Origin: Leishmania mexicana MHOM/GT/2001/U1103
Lineage: Eukaryota; Euglenozoa; Kinetoplastea; Trypanosomatida; Trypanosomatidae
Assembly (NCBI RefSeq): GCF_000234665.1
Contig: NC_018330.1
Span: 496,001-560,000 of the forward strand
Direction of reading: 5' to 3'
DNA: 64,000 nt
Position 1 is the stretch's first letter; each line of letters begins with the position of its first letter. Positions 41,198 through 51,617 of the stretch are shown here, piece by piece. The position numbers were made by a program, and so were the translations under genes. The notes beneath the pieces were generated by a model. The model ran no database searches and had not been told where the DNA came from. It saw only the letters and a program-made list of their open reading frames with translations.

Positions 41198-43163
41198 GGC
41201 CTCTCGGCTATGGCAGACACAAATCTCGGCTGCACGTATTCGCGAACGTAAAGCGTGCGTTGGTGCACGTCTATACACGTCTGTGGAAGAGTGGTTGAAC
41301 AGGTGAATGACTCTAGCTTCCGCGTGTACACGGAGAGGTTCTGTGTGGCGAAACAGCCACTGCAGCGTGTTGGCGGTGGCCCCTCGGTGTGCAATCACCA
41401 CAACGCCTGTTCATCAGGGAAGAGAGAGAGGCGGAAGAGGAGAAGGGGGGATTCAAGAACTCTTCCTGAATCGCCTGTCTTTGTGCTGCCTTACCCCCCC
41501 CGCGTGTTCACGGCTTTCTCTCCCTCTCTCTCGCTCTGTGCGAACGCGAACGCACTATGTGTGCACTCGCACTCGCACGCACACACACAAAAGTCATAGC
41601 CGGCTTCTGAAAATAAAAAATTATCCCTCCCCCTCTTTTGCTTCATGTGCTGCTCTTTCTTTGCGACTCCCTCCCCCACCCCTTCTCCATCTCCCGCCTT
41701 CCGTGTTGTTGTTTTTACTGTTATCCTCGCACATGTATTTCGCTCGTGTTGGTGACTCTCTCTCTCTCGACCCCCCCCCTCCCCTCACTCTGCCTCCCTC
41801 CATCACGCGTACGTACGTGTCTGCGTCTGCGTGCCTTTGCAACGGCAAGCGCTGCCGTGACGTCCTGAGTCGACGCGCCCTGGCGCTCTCCATATCGCCG
41901 ACCCTCCTCTCCTCCCCTCCACTCTGTTTCTTCGTTATTCTTCGTCCCCTATGCATCTTCCTTGATGCCGCCATTATGTGTTGATGGCTTTGTTGGAGGG
42001 AATGGGCGTGTCACTTCTTCTGTTTGCTTGCTTGCTCTCACGCTCCGATGTGGAAGACAGGTTGGGTGGTTGGCAGAGGGGTGCACGCATGTTGCGCATG
42101 GCAGCATCACACTGTGGACGTGGGTGTCGCACATGGCTGCTTTGTTTGTTGCTGTTTAGTTGGCTCTCTCCTTTGTTGCTTGCGTGGCGTCGACGGCTTC
42201 GTTGTTGTTTTCTTTGGCTGCTTGCTCTCTGTGACCCCCCTCTCCCCTCTCCACCCTTTTTTGCGTGTGTGTGTGTGTGTGTGCGTGTGTGTGTACGTGA
42301 TGATGGTGTGGGTATCGCTGTCTTTGGCGACGCTGCTCTTCAGCATGAGACCAGCATGGCTGTGGCAAGAGCTATTTTCCTGTCTGGCTCCCTTTGTTGT
42401 TGTTGTTCTCCCCCTCCTCCCCCCTCCTCCCTCCCCCCTCTCACTTCTCTGCAAACGCATCTTTCAGGGGCCACCCGTTGAACCGCCACCACAAGCATAC
42501 GTTACACTACAGCACACACACACACATCAGCCATGTATATGTGTGCGCGTGCGTGAACGAGGGAAGAGGGAGCAACAGACCTCCGAGCCAAGGAAGGGTA
42601 GGCGGGGGGAGGTGACACGCGGAAAACGAAAAGAGAAACACACTTCATTCGAGGGTGCAATCCTCCCTTGAGCCGTCCAGAAGCATGCCCTCTCCCACAC
42701 GTAGCCTCTGCGGCTCTCTGGCAATTGGATCCCCTCCTCCCCAGCCGGTGCTGCCCGTCACTGGCACTTCGTCATACCTCCTCCTCCTCCTTCTTTTCTG
42801 CCGCATTCACGGAACACAAAAACTTCGTGTCCCCACGGCTCTTCTTGCTCGCCTCCTCCCTGGTATTCTTCCTCGCCATCCCGCCCCTCTCTTCCGCCGC
42901 GCTTGCACGGCTCCCTCAGCTCGTGCTCATGTGCGTTCACCCGTGAGCTCCTTGCGAGAGGAGAGAGACAGCGCGAGCAACAAGACGTCGTCACACACAC
43001 AAACACACACATCGTTACCCAACCCCACCTCGGATTTTCCTTCTCATTTTTCTGTCTGCGTTCCTGTTTGCCTCGCCGTCTCCCGTGGGCGCGGGTACGT
43101 GCGTGCACACATCTGCTCATGGTGTCCTCTGTATGGCGCGAAGTCACTAGCCTCCTGGCTGTG

Positions 43164-43211
43164 GTCTCCTCGCCCGTCCTTCACTCTCCTCTACATCGAA
43201 GTTCTTTTTAG
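43164..43211 (+). promoter_or_regulatory. Candidate trans-splice acceptor with very short 5' UTR
   Basis: A T/C-rich tract ends TTTTTAG with the AG at 43210-43211, only 18 bases before the ATG at 43230. If used, the mRNA has an unusually short leader beyond the spliced leader. Confidence 0.55.
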
Positions 43212-43229
43212 GACCGCACACCGTTCACC

Positions 43230-46200
43230 ATGCCCACGAAGCGCGCGAAAAATAAAGCGGTAGGCGTGGCGGCTGGTGAATCTGCTGCGAGGAACCGAAG
43301 CCGCAGCACCACTGCCGCTGTCAAGGCACCTGATCCCGAGCACAATATCGTTGAGGAGGCGCAGCTCTCCTCCTCGTACTCCCCTCCCCGCTCCAGCTCC
43401 GATTCAAACTCCGTCGCTTCGATTCCGCCGCCACCTGCACCCATCGACGTCGATGCAGAAGCGTGTGAGACACCTTCGGAAATAACGTCGCGACGAGCCA
43501 TGCGTCAAACAACGCTGGCGGGAGAGGTACTCTGCACAGAACCAAAGCCCTCGCGCGTCTCGGCGAAGCCATCACGCGCTCGAGGCGTCGCGGATGGACA
43601 GAAGGGCGGCTCAGTTGGTGGCGAGCTGAAGCCCGTTGCCGGCTCAGCACGGGCGTCTCGGAAGAGAGCTACTCCGTCGATGCGGTTAGAGGGCCCCGCT
43701 GCGGCACCGCTTCTGGAAGAAGCGCTGCTGGTATACATGCGCTCTGCGTTGGCTCGCAACTTTATGCTGATGACGGGACGCACCATTGAGCTTGCTGCAC
43801 AACCGCATGCACACTGCATCATGGGTGACTTAGATACCCTTTCCGGGACAGCGGTGGTTGGAGAGACCGCGGAACCGGCTGACGACGACGTCACCAGCGC
43901 TAAACCACAAATGCTGGACGCAAGAGACCCCAGCAATGTAGCTATGCGGGCAGTCTTGCCATGTGTTCAATACTTCATCGTTAGCGAGTGTGCTCGCGTT
44001 GCCCGCGTGGTGCGCGAGGAGGGCGGCAACGGGTACGGCGACGACCCGGCGACCCGAGCAACGGAGCTGCTCGGCTTTCTTCTCTCCATGCTCGACAAGT
44101 ATGACGCATTCTCCGACCTCCTTGTCTTGGCATGCCCGTCCTGCCGCGTCGCAGGTGTGAGCTGCTCAGCCTTCTCATGTTTGACGCAGTATTTGGTGTT
44201 GTCGCAGCGAGCGAGTGTGGAAGAGATACACCTGATGGACCAGAAAAGCCTGATCGAGCGTCTGGGGTTGCTGGACGGGTGTCGCGCCACCACTGGGCAG
44301 CCGTTGGATGTGATGGAGTGCTGTCCGTTTGGTGAGACACACGTCTCCCTCCACCTCTTGGTCCGGACGAGCTCGGGAGAGAGACACAACTGGCGTCTCA
44401 GCAGACTTTGGTGGCAGCACGTACCTTTTCAGCTTCTATCCTTCCCCGCCATCGCCAAGGCGGCAAAGGCGTTCGATGCGTCCATGGGCCAATACACGGC
44501 GGATCGGACACGCGATTTGATGCGGTACCAGCACATGGCGGCCAACTCAGGCGGAAAGTGGGCACCGCCGACAAATAAACAGGCAAAGTCACCGAAGTTC
44601 ACTGCAGCTCAGCGGGCGCTTATCAAGCCCAAGGCCGGTTGTCTGACGTGGGCAGAGGAGCTGCTCCGCGCGATCCTGCCAGAGACCGCCACGCACCCGT
44701 GGCACCGCAATACTGAAGACCTTCAGTCACGCATCCGACGCTGCTACGCTTACACGTGCGCAGATGTTAATCACGGCGGATATTTCTCCATGACACTGGA
44801 ACCAACGCTTTCCCTGTTGTTCTCTACGCTCAGTACGGGCTCGTTCACGAGCACGGCCAGCTTTGTGCAGGCAAGGCTGCTTTTTGCCCACATGAAGGTG
44901 TGTCAGCACGTGGCCGAGGCACTGCTACGTGGCGGCGGCTGCTCGTGCCACAGTCATCACGATCCCGCTGCTGCCGGAGTACTGTTTGTGGAGGCACACG
45001 GTCCGTTCATGGCGGCGCTGCGTCACTGCCGTGACGAGTCGTACCTCCTCTCGGACAACGATACAGTGACTCTGGGAAGAACGGCCAGCGCCGCGGTAGA
45101 CGTAGATGCTGTCGAAGAGACGACGACAGCGCCTGGGGCGGTCGCTGCGGGTGGCTCTCAAGAAGCCGCAACCTTCTACGCCGCGGGCTCTTTTTCCAGG
45201 TTTCAGACAACGCTGGAGCTTACGGGGTCGATGAATGCGGCGCAGATAGTGAACTACGTGACGCAAGTGACCGCAGAGTCCACAGAGACGCTGCCAGATG
45301 CGCAGATGCCGCGGCAGTACATTCAAGCGGAGCTGAAGCGGCATCAGCTGGAGAATGTGCAGCGGATGTGGAATAAGGAGTGCGAAGGCTATCGCGAGCA
45401 CGTGTCCGTCCCGCTTTACCACGTAGACACTGGAGCGATGCCGGCAGCACGCCAGGTCGGAGTCATGCACTACTGTGCAGCGACGAATGAGACCATCGTT
45501 GTGCGTGGCGGTGGCGGCCCTGTGGTGGCAAGACGGGAGGCGGAGGCAGAGGCGTGGAAGACGTGGAATGCGGCGGGTGGGCGCATCCGCGGTGGCTTGC
45601 TATGCGACGACGTCGGGTTGGGCAAGACGCTGTCGATACTCACGCTGTGCGCTTACGACAGGGCAGTCCGCGAGGCCGGCAACAGTGAGGGAGAAGAGGC
45701 TGAAGCCTTGGTGGATGAGATAGCGCTGGGGGCGCGAAAGATTTGGCAGGTGGCAGCGAAGACAGAAACAATGCGCAACTGCATGCTGTGGTCTACCCGA
45801 GAGGTGCTCCACTGGGCATTTGGCAACTTCCGCGCTGGGATCGTACCCCACCCGACTGCGCCGACGCGGCTACCACACACAACGCTGGTTGTGGTGCCGC
45901 TGTCGATCGCGACACAGTGGATCGAGGAGATTCACAAGTTCTACCCAACCGCGTCCTACATTCTCTTCTACGGCGCCAAGCGGGCGCAGTACACGGCGGA
46001 CGACATGCGTCGCGCCGACTTTGTCATCACAACGTACGAGACGCTGTCGACGCACCTGCGCCAGGAGGCGTGCGGGCTGCAGTTCTGGCTGGGGCGTGCG
46101 GCCGATGAGGCGGATGATGCCGTGTGTTCGAAGGCCGCATCGCATGGCTGGTCAGACTTGATGCCGTCGGAGCTATTTGCGGCCGTGCAGCGGTACGCCG

Positions 46201-48848
46201 GCGACGTGGTGTGGCCGGCAGCAGGAGGCATGAGGGAAGCTGGAGGCACCGGCAGAAGACTGGAGGTGACGCATATTTGCGACTGCACTGTGGTGCCACT
46301 ACCGCAAGGTGGTCAGAGGACTTGGGGCAGCCACAGGGGCAGTGGCCGTGACCACGCTCAACTAGGTAGCGGAGAAAAGCTACAGGTGCCCTTGCCCGCG
46401 AGCGACACCACCACCTCCTCGAATACGTGGACGCTCGAGCTCGGCGATGTCGATGGTGTGTCAGTGTTCCGCTGCCCCACCCTCTCCATCTCCGTGACCT
46501 TTGACAATGCAGTGTTGGATGCGACTGCGAGGTCCGTCGGCCGCCACACGCGTCTGCCAGACACCGGCGCCGTCAGTGATGCGTTTCTCGACCATACGTG
46601 GGAGCTGCTGAGGGCCTATAGCGCGACAACAACTTCCCTACCCGTGTGGCAAGACGCTGTCACGCAGTGCCGACTCTTCGATGATCAAGGCTCGCCGAGC
46701 GACACGTCAGTCTTTCTGGCGCTCCTGTACCACGCTGCCGAGGAGTACGCGCTACCCGACCCCACACGCCGCGAGCTGGTGCGCCGCGTGCTGCTTCCGC
46801 CGCTGGGGAGGGTGCTGGCGGGGTATTGGGTCGATATGGAAGCGCACTACGCCGACGTGGCTGTGGCCGAGACGACGGGGCGTTCCGCTCTGCGCATCAC
46901 CGACCTGCTCTTCCGCCGCGTTGTGCTGGACGAGTCGCAGAAGTGCGGCGCCACGAGTCTCTTCCACCTGCTGAGTGGCGAGCGCCGCTGGGCCGTGACG
47001 GGCACCCCGCTCAACAACAACAAGACAGAGTCGCTAGGGTTTGCATTGCGCTTTCTCGGGATGCACAGCGCGGCGCGGCTGCTTAGTCGCCCTCCATTCC
47101 GCCACGCATCCTTGATCCATGCCTATCTGAACACGCACAACGTGTCAGCGTCTGTCACGGCTGGTCATTCTCTAGCCGACTCAGTGAATCGGGGTCTGCG
47201 CTCCCTGTGGGTGCGTCGTCACTTCAATACCCTCCCGGTATCGGTGGTAAACGACGTCGTATTTTGCTTGTGCGCCCAGTGCATGCAGCGCGACGTCTAC
47301 AGTGCCTCGGAGGCGAGTTTAACGAACATTCCCTCCGAATACCGGCTATGGACGCCTCCGCGCAATCTCCGAATCGGTTTGCCGTGCCTGCCGAACACTT
47401 TTTTTGAAGTGCTTACGCTCACCATGGTGCGACATGAGCGCAATGAGCAGGTGAGCCGCGACCTTCAGCTGACCCCTGCACGCTATCAAGTTCATGCTGC
47501 GGCCCTCACCGCGGACGAGATGCGCCTGTATGACCGTGTCGCTCTCGTCATCATGAATGTTGCGGCGCGCCTGCATCGCCAGGGTATCCTGTCATCACGG
47601 ATGGGATACGTCATGCAGTGGGTGCAGGATTTGTGTCGGCTGTGCCTGCACCCGTCACGAGTGGGCAACGACAAGCTGCTACGCGGAGACATCGAGGCGC
47701 ACATATTGCGAGGGGCCCGGCTCATGAACGACAATGGCGTCTGCAGCACCGGCATTACCGAGTTGCTGGCGGCCTCCTTCGTCGCGGCAACACCGCAGGA
47801 GGCGTTGGAGTGGGTCAAGTCGATGGCAGCAGCGCGCAAGCCTGGTCTCCTCAGTGACTCAAGTGTACCAGAGGAAACGGCAACGACGCTGGCCGAGCTG
47901 GCGCAGGTGCCACCGCTGCTGCCGCAGTGCGGTGTTTGCATGGACAACATGGCAGCGCCAACTCTTTTGAAGTGCCTCCACATGTTCTGCAAGGAGTGCG
48001 TGCTTGGCGTCATTGACGCGAGCCGAGAGGTAGCAGGCAACGTGAGCGCCAAGTGCCCATACTGCCGCGATCGCAAGTCGATGCTGGAGGAGAAACGCGT
48101 CGTGACGGTTGACACAGCGGTACCAGTGGAAGCAGCGACAGAGACGAAGCACGATGACGACTGCTGCAGAGTGGCAACTGCGCACTCAGGCGATGAGGAA
48201 GTGGATGCGGTGCTGGCATGCATCGGCGACGGCAGCCGCGTGCGCGCTTTTTTGGAAGTGGTGGAGGAGATCTGGCGTACGCAGCCGGATGACGGCGTGC
48301 TGGTGTTCTCCAAATATCCCACTTTTCTGAAACTGGCGCACGATGCGGTGGCAGGGCAGGGCTACGCCCCGCACATGGTGTGCGGCGCCTCATCGCTGGC
48401 GCAGCGGCAGCGTGCGATGCGTGCGATGCAGCCGCCTAGTGGTGACTCGGTACTGTCGCAGCGCCGAATTCTGTTTGTCACGTCGCGCAGCGCAAACGCC
48501 GGCCTCAACTTGACCTTCGCTAATCACGTCATTTTCCTTGAGCCAAACCTCAACCCCGCCATTGAGCAGCAGGCCGTCGGGCGCGTCCACCGCTTTGGCC
48601 AGCTTAAGCAGGTCATCGTGCACCACTTCTTCGCACCCCACACCATCGAGGAAGTCATCTACCGGCGGTCTGTCCGGCTGCGCGAGCAAGCGGCGCAGGA
48701 GCCACAGAGCCCAGCTTCAACAACAATACTTGGCTCTCACACAAGGGATGCCGATGCGCTGCAGAGGCGCACGCAGTTTGGCCGCATCGCCCCAGCCGAG
48801 GCGTTGCTGCTGCTCGAGTATCCTGTGCCGCCGCAGACTGCGTCGTGA
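43230..48848 (+). CDS. SNF2-family ATPase with internal RING finger (SHPRH/RAD5-like)
   Basis: The 1872-residue product joins a SNF2 ATPase to a RING E3 ligase module. The first ~130 residues are basic, Ser-rich and disordered. Helicase motif I is DVGLGKT (K799), motif Ia VVVPLSIATQW near 887, then ITTYETLS near 932, motif II DESQ at 1234-1237 (in place of DEGH/DEAH), and TGTPLNNN near 1257. A C3HC4 RING lies at 1567-1612 (C1567, C1570, C1582, H1584, C1587, C1590, C1609, C1612). The helicase C-terminal part carries SANAGLNLTFANHVIFLEP and QAVGRVHRFGQ near 1780-1792. A RING between the two helicase lobes, plus about 300 extra residues between ITTYE and DESQ, resembles SHPRH, HLTF and RAD5. Those enzymes ubiquitylate PCNA and remodel stalled forks in the nucleus. 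Which of these it is orthologous to is not decided; I see no HIRAN domain. Confidence 0.9.
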   Translation: MPTKRAKNKAVGVAAGESAARNRSRSTTAAVKAPDPEHNIVEEAQLSSSYSPPRSSSDSNSVASIPPPPAPIDVDAEACETPSEITSRRAMRQTTLAGEVLCTEPKPSRVSAKPSRARGVADGQKGGSVGGELKPVAGSARASRKRATPSMRLEGPAAAPLLEEALLVYMRSALARNFMLMTGRTIELAAQPHAHCIMGDLDTLSGTAVVGETAEPADDDVTSAKPQMLDARDPSNVAMRAVLPCVQYFIVSECARVARVVREEGGNGYGDDPATRATELLGFLLSMLDKYDAFSDLLVLACPSCRVAGVSCSAFSCLTQYLVLSQRASVEEIHLMDQKSLIERLGLLDGCRATTGQPLDVMECCPFGETHVSLHLLVRTSSGERHNWRLSRLWWQHVPFQLLSFPAIAKAAKAFDASMGQYTADRTRDLMRYQHMAANSGGKWAPPTNKQAKSPKFTAAQRALIKPKAGCLTWAEELLRAILPETATHPWHRNTEDLQSRIRRCYAYTCADVNHGGYFSMTLEPTLSLLFSTLSTGSFTSTASFVQARLLFAHMKVCQHVAEALLRGGGCSCHSHHDPAAAGVLFVEAHGPFMAALRHCRDESYLLSDNDTVTLGRTASAAVDVDAVEETTTAPGAVAAGGSQEAATFYAAGSFSRFQTTLELTGSMNAAQIVNYVTQVTAESTETLPDAQMPRQYIQAELKRHQLENVQRMWNKECEGYREHVSVPLYHVDTGAMPAARQVGVMHYCAATNETIVVRGGGGPVVARREAEAEAWKTWNAAGGRIRGGLLCDDVGLGKTLSILTLCAYDRAVREAGNSEGEEAEALVDEIALGARKIWQVAAKTETMRNCMLWSTREVLHWAFGNFRAGIVPHPTAPTRLPHTTLVVVPLSIATQWIEEIHKFYPTASYILFYGAKRAQYTADDMRRADFVITTYETLSTHLRQEACGLQFWLGRAADEADDAVCSKAASHGWSDLMPSELFAAVQRYAGDVVWPAAGGMREAGGTGRRLEVTHICDCTVVPLPQGGQRTWGSHRGSGRDHAQLGSGEKLQVPLPASDTTTSSNTWTLELGDVDGVSVFRCPTLSISVTFDNAVLDATARSVGRHTRLPDTGAVSDAFLDHTWELLRAYSATTTSLPVWQDAVTQCRLFDDQGSPSDTSVFLALLYHAAEEYALPDPTRRELVRRVLLPPLGRVLAGYWVDMEAHYADVAVAETTGRSALRITDLLFRRVVLDESQKCGATSLFHLLSGERRWAVTGTPLNNNKTESLGFALRFLGMHSAARLLSRPPFRHASLIHAYLNTHNVSASVTAGHSLADSVNRGLRSLWVRRHFNTLPVSVVNDVVFCLCAQCMQRDVYSASEASLTNIPSEYRLWTPPRNLRIGLPCLPNTFFEVLTLTMVRHERNEQVSRDLQLTPARYQVHAAALTADEMRLYDRVALVIMNVAARLHRQGILSSRMGYVMQWVQDLCRLCLHPSRVGNDKLLRGDIEAHILRGARLMNDNGVCSTGITELLAASFVAATPQEALEWVKSMAAARKPGLLSDSSVPEETATTLAELAQVPPLLPQCGVCMDNMAAPTLLKCLHMFCKECVLGVIDASREVAGNVSAKCPYCRDRKSMLEEKRVVTVDTAVPVEAATETKHDDDCCRVATAHSGDEEVDAVLACIGDGSRVRAFLEVVEEIWRTQPDDGVLVFSKYPTFLKLAHDAVAGQGYAPHMVCGASSLAQRQRAMRAMQPPSGDSVLSQRRILFVTSRSANAGLNLTFANHVIFLEPNLNPAIEQQAVGRVHRFGQLKQVIVHHFFAPHTIEEVIYRRSVRLREQAAQEPQSPASTTILGSHTRDADALQRRTQFGRIAPAEALLLLEYPVPPQTAS

Positions 48849-49231
48849 GCGGAGTGCGCATTCGTGTGTACTTTGATTCTGCATTGTCTCTTAGCTCTAC
48901 ATGCATCTCCTTGGAACTCAGCTGAGCTCCGCCTTGCCGAACCCATCGCCTCGGGTTATTCGTTACTCGCTTCATGTCCACTAGTGTGCACCCCAAAGTA
49001 CCGTTTCTCTGGTGCGGCCTTTGTTTTTCGGTGATATTCTCCCAGTAGTGCAGTGCACACCATTCTTTCTCTCTCTTCGGACATCTCTCGCCTTTCCGCT
49101 CTTGCTTCCTCCCCTGACGCGTACCACGTCCATCCGCACGCATGCACACGTGTGCGCACAATGTACATATATGTGTGCATTTTCGGTTTCCGAAGTCATC
49201 AGTCTCAATAGTTTTGCTGGTCCACAAAACA
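48849..49231. other. Intergenic spacer with splice signals
   Basis: A short spacer of 383 bases. A T/C tract lies at about 49064-49112, and the first clear AGs after it are near 49193-49202, some 30-40 bases before the ATG at 49232. Confidence 0.6.
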
Positions 49232-49870
49232 ATGGGTTCGCGCACCTCACGCACGCACTCCAGTGACAGCATCGATTCAGTTGGTGCGCCTTCGAGCGCC
49301 GCGCCCCTTCTCTGCTGCTCAACGGCGTCCGACGTGGCAGCCAAGCGCCGTGAGCAGGGTGAACTTACGGACCTACGGAGTTTCACGCAGCGCAGTCGAC
49401 GTCAAGCAGACGAAGAGAATCCATTGCCATCTCTGCACGCTACCAAGCGTGCGCAACAAAGCCTTGACAAGCACTGCAGTAATACACGCAAGCGCCAGCT
49501 AACCCGATGCGAAGCTGTGAGGGAATGCCCGTGTGACCGTGCCGTAGCGCCACTACACCAGTCAGACTTGAGCCAACCCCGAAAAAATGCCTCCGAAGTC
49601 TCGGCACTTTCTGTGCACACGGTGGCGCACCAGCCCATCCGTCACCGCAGCGTCCACCACCAGTGCACCCGGCTGGATCATAAACAAAGGTCGAGGCCAG
49701 GCACGAGGGCACAGCGCCCCCGCCAGTGCTGGACCGACAGCCCCTACACGGGCCAGGGCAGCGGCTATACCCCACGCGCCTCTACTGGCTACTTTCCGTT
49801 CCTAGCCATCGACGTCCCACACGCTTCACATGGCGACAGCGGCGGCGGGGACGGATTTTCCATCGTGTAG
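49232..49870 (+). CDS. Hypothetical protein with acylation signal, possibly frameshifted (212 aa)
   Basis: No family is recognised. The N terminus MGSRTSRT fits the myristoylation consensus (Gly2, Ser6), and Cys-Cys near residues 33-34 could be palmitoylated. The first ~65 residues look like genuine coding sequence: Ser/Asp-rich, then AAKRREQGELTDLRSF. The frame ends at 49870. In another frame, sequence that also looks protein-like continues to a stop at 50004 (PPSAPPAGAAVTF followed by AQAYDTAESPVRQVFVYFDP). A frameshift within about 49640-49865, real or a base-calling error, could therefore have separated the C terminus. Adjacent sequence from 50005 is anomalous, which adds doubt about read quality here. 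A plausible splice tract lies just upstream. Confidence 0.5.
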   Translation: MGSRTSRTHSSDSIDSVGAPSSAAPLLCCSTASDVAAKRREQGELTDLRSFTQRSRRQADEENPLPSLHATKRAQQSLDKHCSNTRKRQLTRCEAVRECPCDRAVAPLHQSDLSQPRKNASEVSALSVHTVAHQPIRHRSVHHQCTRLDHKQRSRPGTRAQRPRQCWTDSPYTGQGSGYTPRASTGYFPFLAIDVPHASHGDSGGGDGFSIV

Positions 49871-51146
49871 CCCGCAACGGGCCACAGCCAAACCGGCCCC
49901 CATCCGCGCCCCCCGCTGGTGCCGCGGTCACATTTGCCCAAGCATACGACACGGCTGAGTCTCCTGTGCGTCAAGTTTTTGTGTACTTTGACCCGCTTCA
50001 GTGAACGGCCGCCTCGCTGCCGAAGCCGCCTTGATCTCCTTCCGGTTTGAACACCCCCGCCAGCAAAGCTTAGGCCGTATGGCTATTTTGCCCGTGCGCC
50101 GCCGTTTTCCAGCTTGCCGCGCCGCCCCATCGCGCACCCACAAAAAACGAAAATGAGCGCCGGCGTGCGCACCCGCATCGGGCCGCCTCTCGGCTATCGA
50201 ATGATTGACTTGGCCACCTGATTTTCCAGGCGGGGTGCTCGCGGCCGCTGGCATCGAAACCCGGCCGGCCAAGGATTCCGCGAAATGCCCCCACCCGCTC
50301 CTAGGCGCCCCCCTCCCCCCGCCCCGCCAGGCGCGCCAAAACCCTCCCCGGGCCGCGCCAAGGCCCCGGCGACCGGCGCCCCCCCCCCCCGGCCCCCGCG
50401 GGGCGCACCCGACCGCCCACAGCAACACCCCTCAGCGGGAGCCCAGAGGCAACGGGGCCCACCCCCACCACCGCCACCGCTCCTCGGCACCCAGCAGGTC
50501 TTTTTTTGCTTTGGACCCGGCCCACGATAGATGACAAGAATTCCCCCCAGAGAACAACAACCCAGGTATTTCAACCCACAAAGAGCAAATGCGCCGTCCA
50601 TCGTCTCGGAAAATACCCTTTTCCACGTGCCAGCCCGCCTTTTCGACCGCCAGCCTCATTTGGCGTCAGTCAGTCATCAAGACATGTCCGCCTCCCCGAT
50701 TTCCCGCCATGCGGCTACGCGCGTTGCCGAGAGCATACCGCTCTTCCGCCCGAACCCCATCTAGACGCATTTTCCTCGCAGGTTTGTTTGTTTTTCCGCA
50801 CGGCGGTGTCCGTCCTTCGCCTACATCAAGAGACTCGCATCTGATCCCGTACACGCGAATGCGGTCACGCCATCAGCGAATACTCTTTCTCCTCTTGGAC
50901 AAAATACAAGTCACTAGTCACCCTGCCTGTCGCTGCTTGTCGCAGTCAAGTGAACTCTCCTCTGGACCGTCTGGCGAGGATTTTAAAGTCACTCGATCAT
51001 CAAGCAAGACTACATCCCATGCCATTCGTGATGCTTACATTTCGTTCTGCCCTGTCAGTGAAAGCCGCTCCTTTAACAAAATACGTACTGTCACCAAGGT
51101 ACATCAATAAGTCTGTCTCTTTCGCGCGATTCTCAGCTGCTACCTT
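49871..51146. other. Intergenic region with anomalous G/C-homopolymer stretch
   Basis: Bases up to 50004 may be the out-of-frame C terminus of the preceding gene. About 50005-50530 is extremely GC-rich with many C homopolymers and lacks the TG, CT and TA tracts typical of the other spacers. From about 50530 the composition becomes ordinary again. No gene is supported in 50005-51146. Confidence 0.5.
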
Positions 51147-51617
51147 GCTGATGAGGAACAACACCTCACCGCGTGGTATCACAGGGGCTAGTAACAGCTT
51201 TCTGGGGAGGCCGAGCAGCCCCCGTCCCAGCCAGCGTCGAGCCACTCCTGGTGGTGACACGGCCAGGGCACCTACGGTGTGGGGAGGTCAGTGCGATGCG
51301 TTGGCACGGATGCCGGCGGTCAATCCCTGGACGGCGTAGCGTCGGTGCGGCCCGCAGCCGTGGCCATGCCTGTGCCATCCATGCGATGGGTGAGGTGCCA
51401 GCGTGGTTCCAGCGCGCCTCACCCGAGCCCCACACTGCCTACTGCTGGGGAGGCTGAGTCGACCCGCGGAGCGGGTGGGCGGGTAGAGTTTTGGGTCAGG
51501 GGCCGTCCACAGATGGCTGGGCCGGCGCACTGCTGTGATGCGTGTCAACGGCTGCGTTGCACCACGCGATGGGTGCCTGTGACAGACCCGGTAGAGTGGA
51601 GCCTAGCGCACGTTGTA
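51147..51617 (+). mobile_element. SIDER-like retroposon, copy C (direct repeat, left of TOP)
   Basis: A 471-bp GC-rich element, near-identical to copy D at 55948-56418 in the same orientation. Both start GCTGATGAGG and end CGCACGTTGTA, and I see about three single-base differences. From about 51240 it also matches copies A and B. It lacks the A-rich tail seen in A and B. The overlapping open frames inside it on both strands recur in every copy and are not genes. It sits between the 49232 gene and thimet oligopeptidase. Confidence 0.65.

Larger units (their letters stand above)
40690..43229. other. Intergenic spacer
   Basis: About 2.5 kb with no supported gene. It has C-rich tracts (40795-40845, 41765-41800, 42410-42440), a TA-TG compound repeat at 41168-41197 and a TG run at 42263-42296. 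Frames near 41978-42671 and 42655-43263 look like low-complexity translations of these tracts. Confidence 0.65.

Noticed and set aside
51147..51180. Hammerhead ribozyme core-like CTGATGAGG at repeat heads (also near 1111 and 55948)
   Set aside because: A GAGG/CCTC stem can be drawn, but the required GAAA after stem II and the other core strand are missing.
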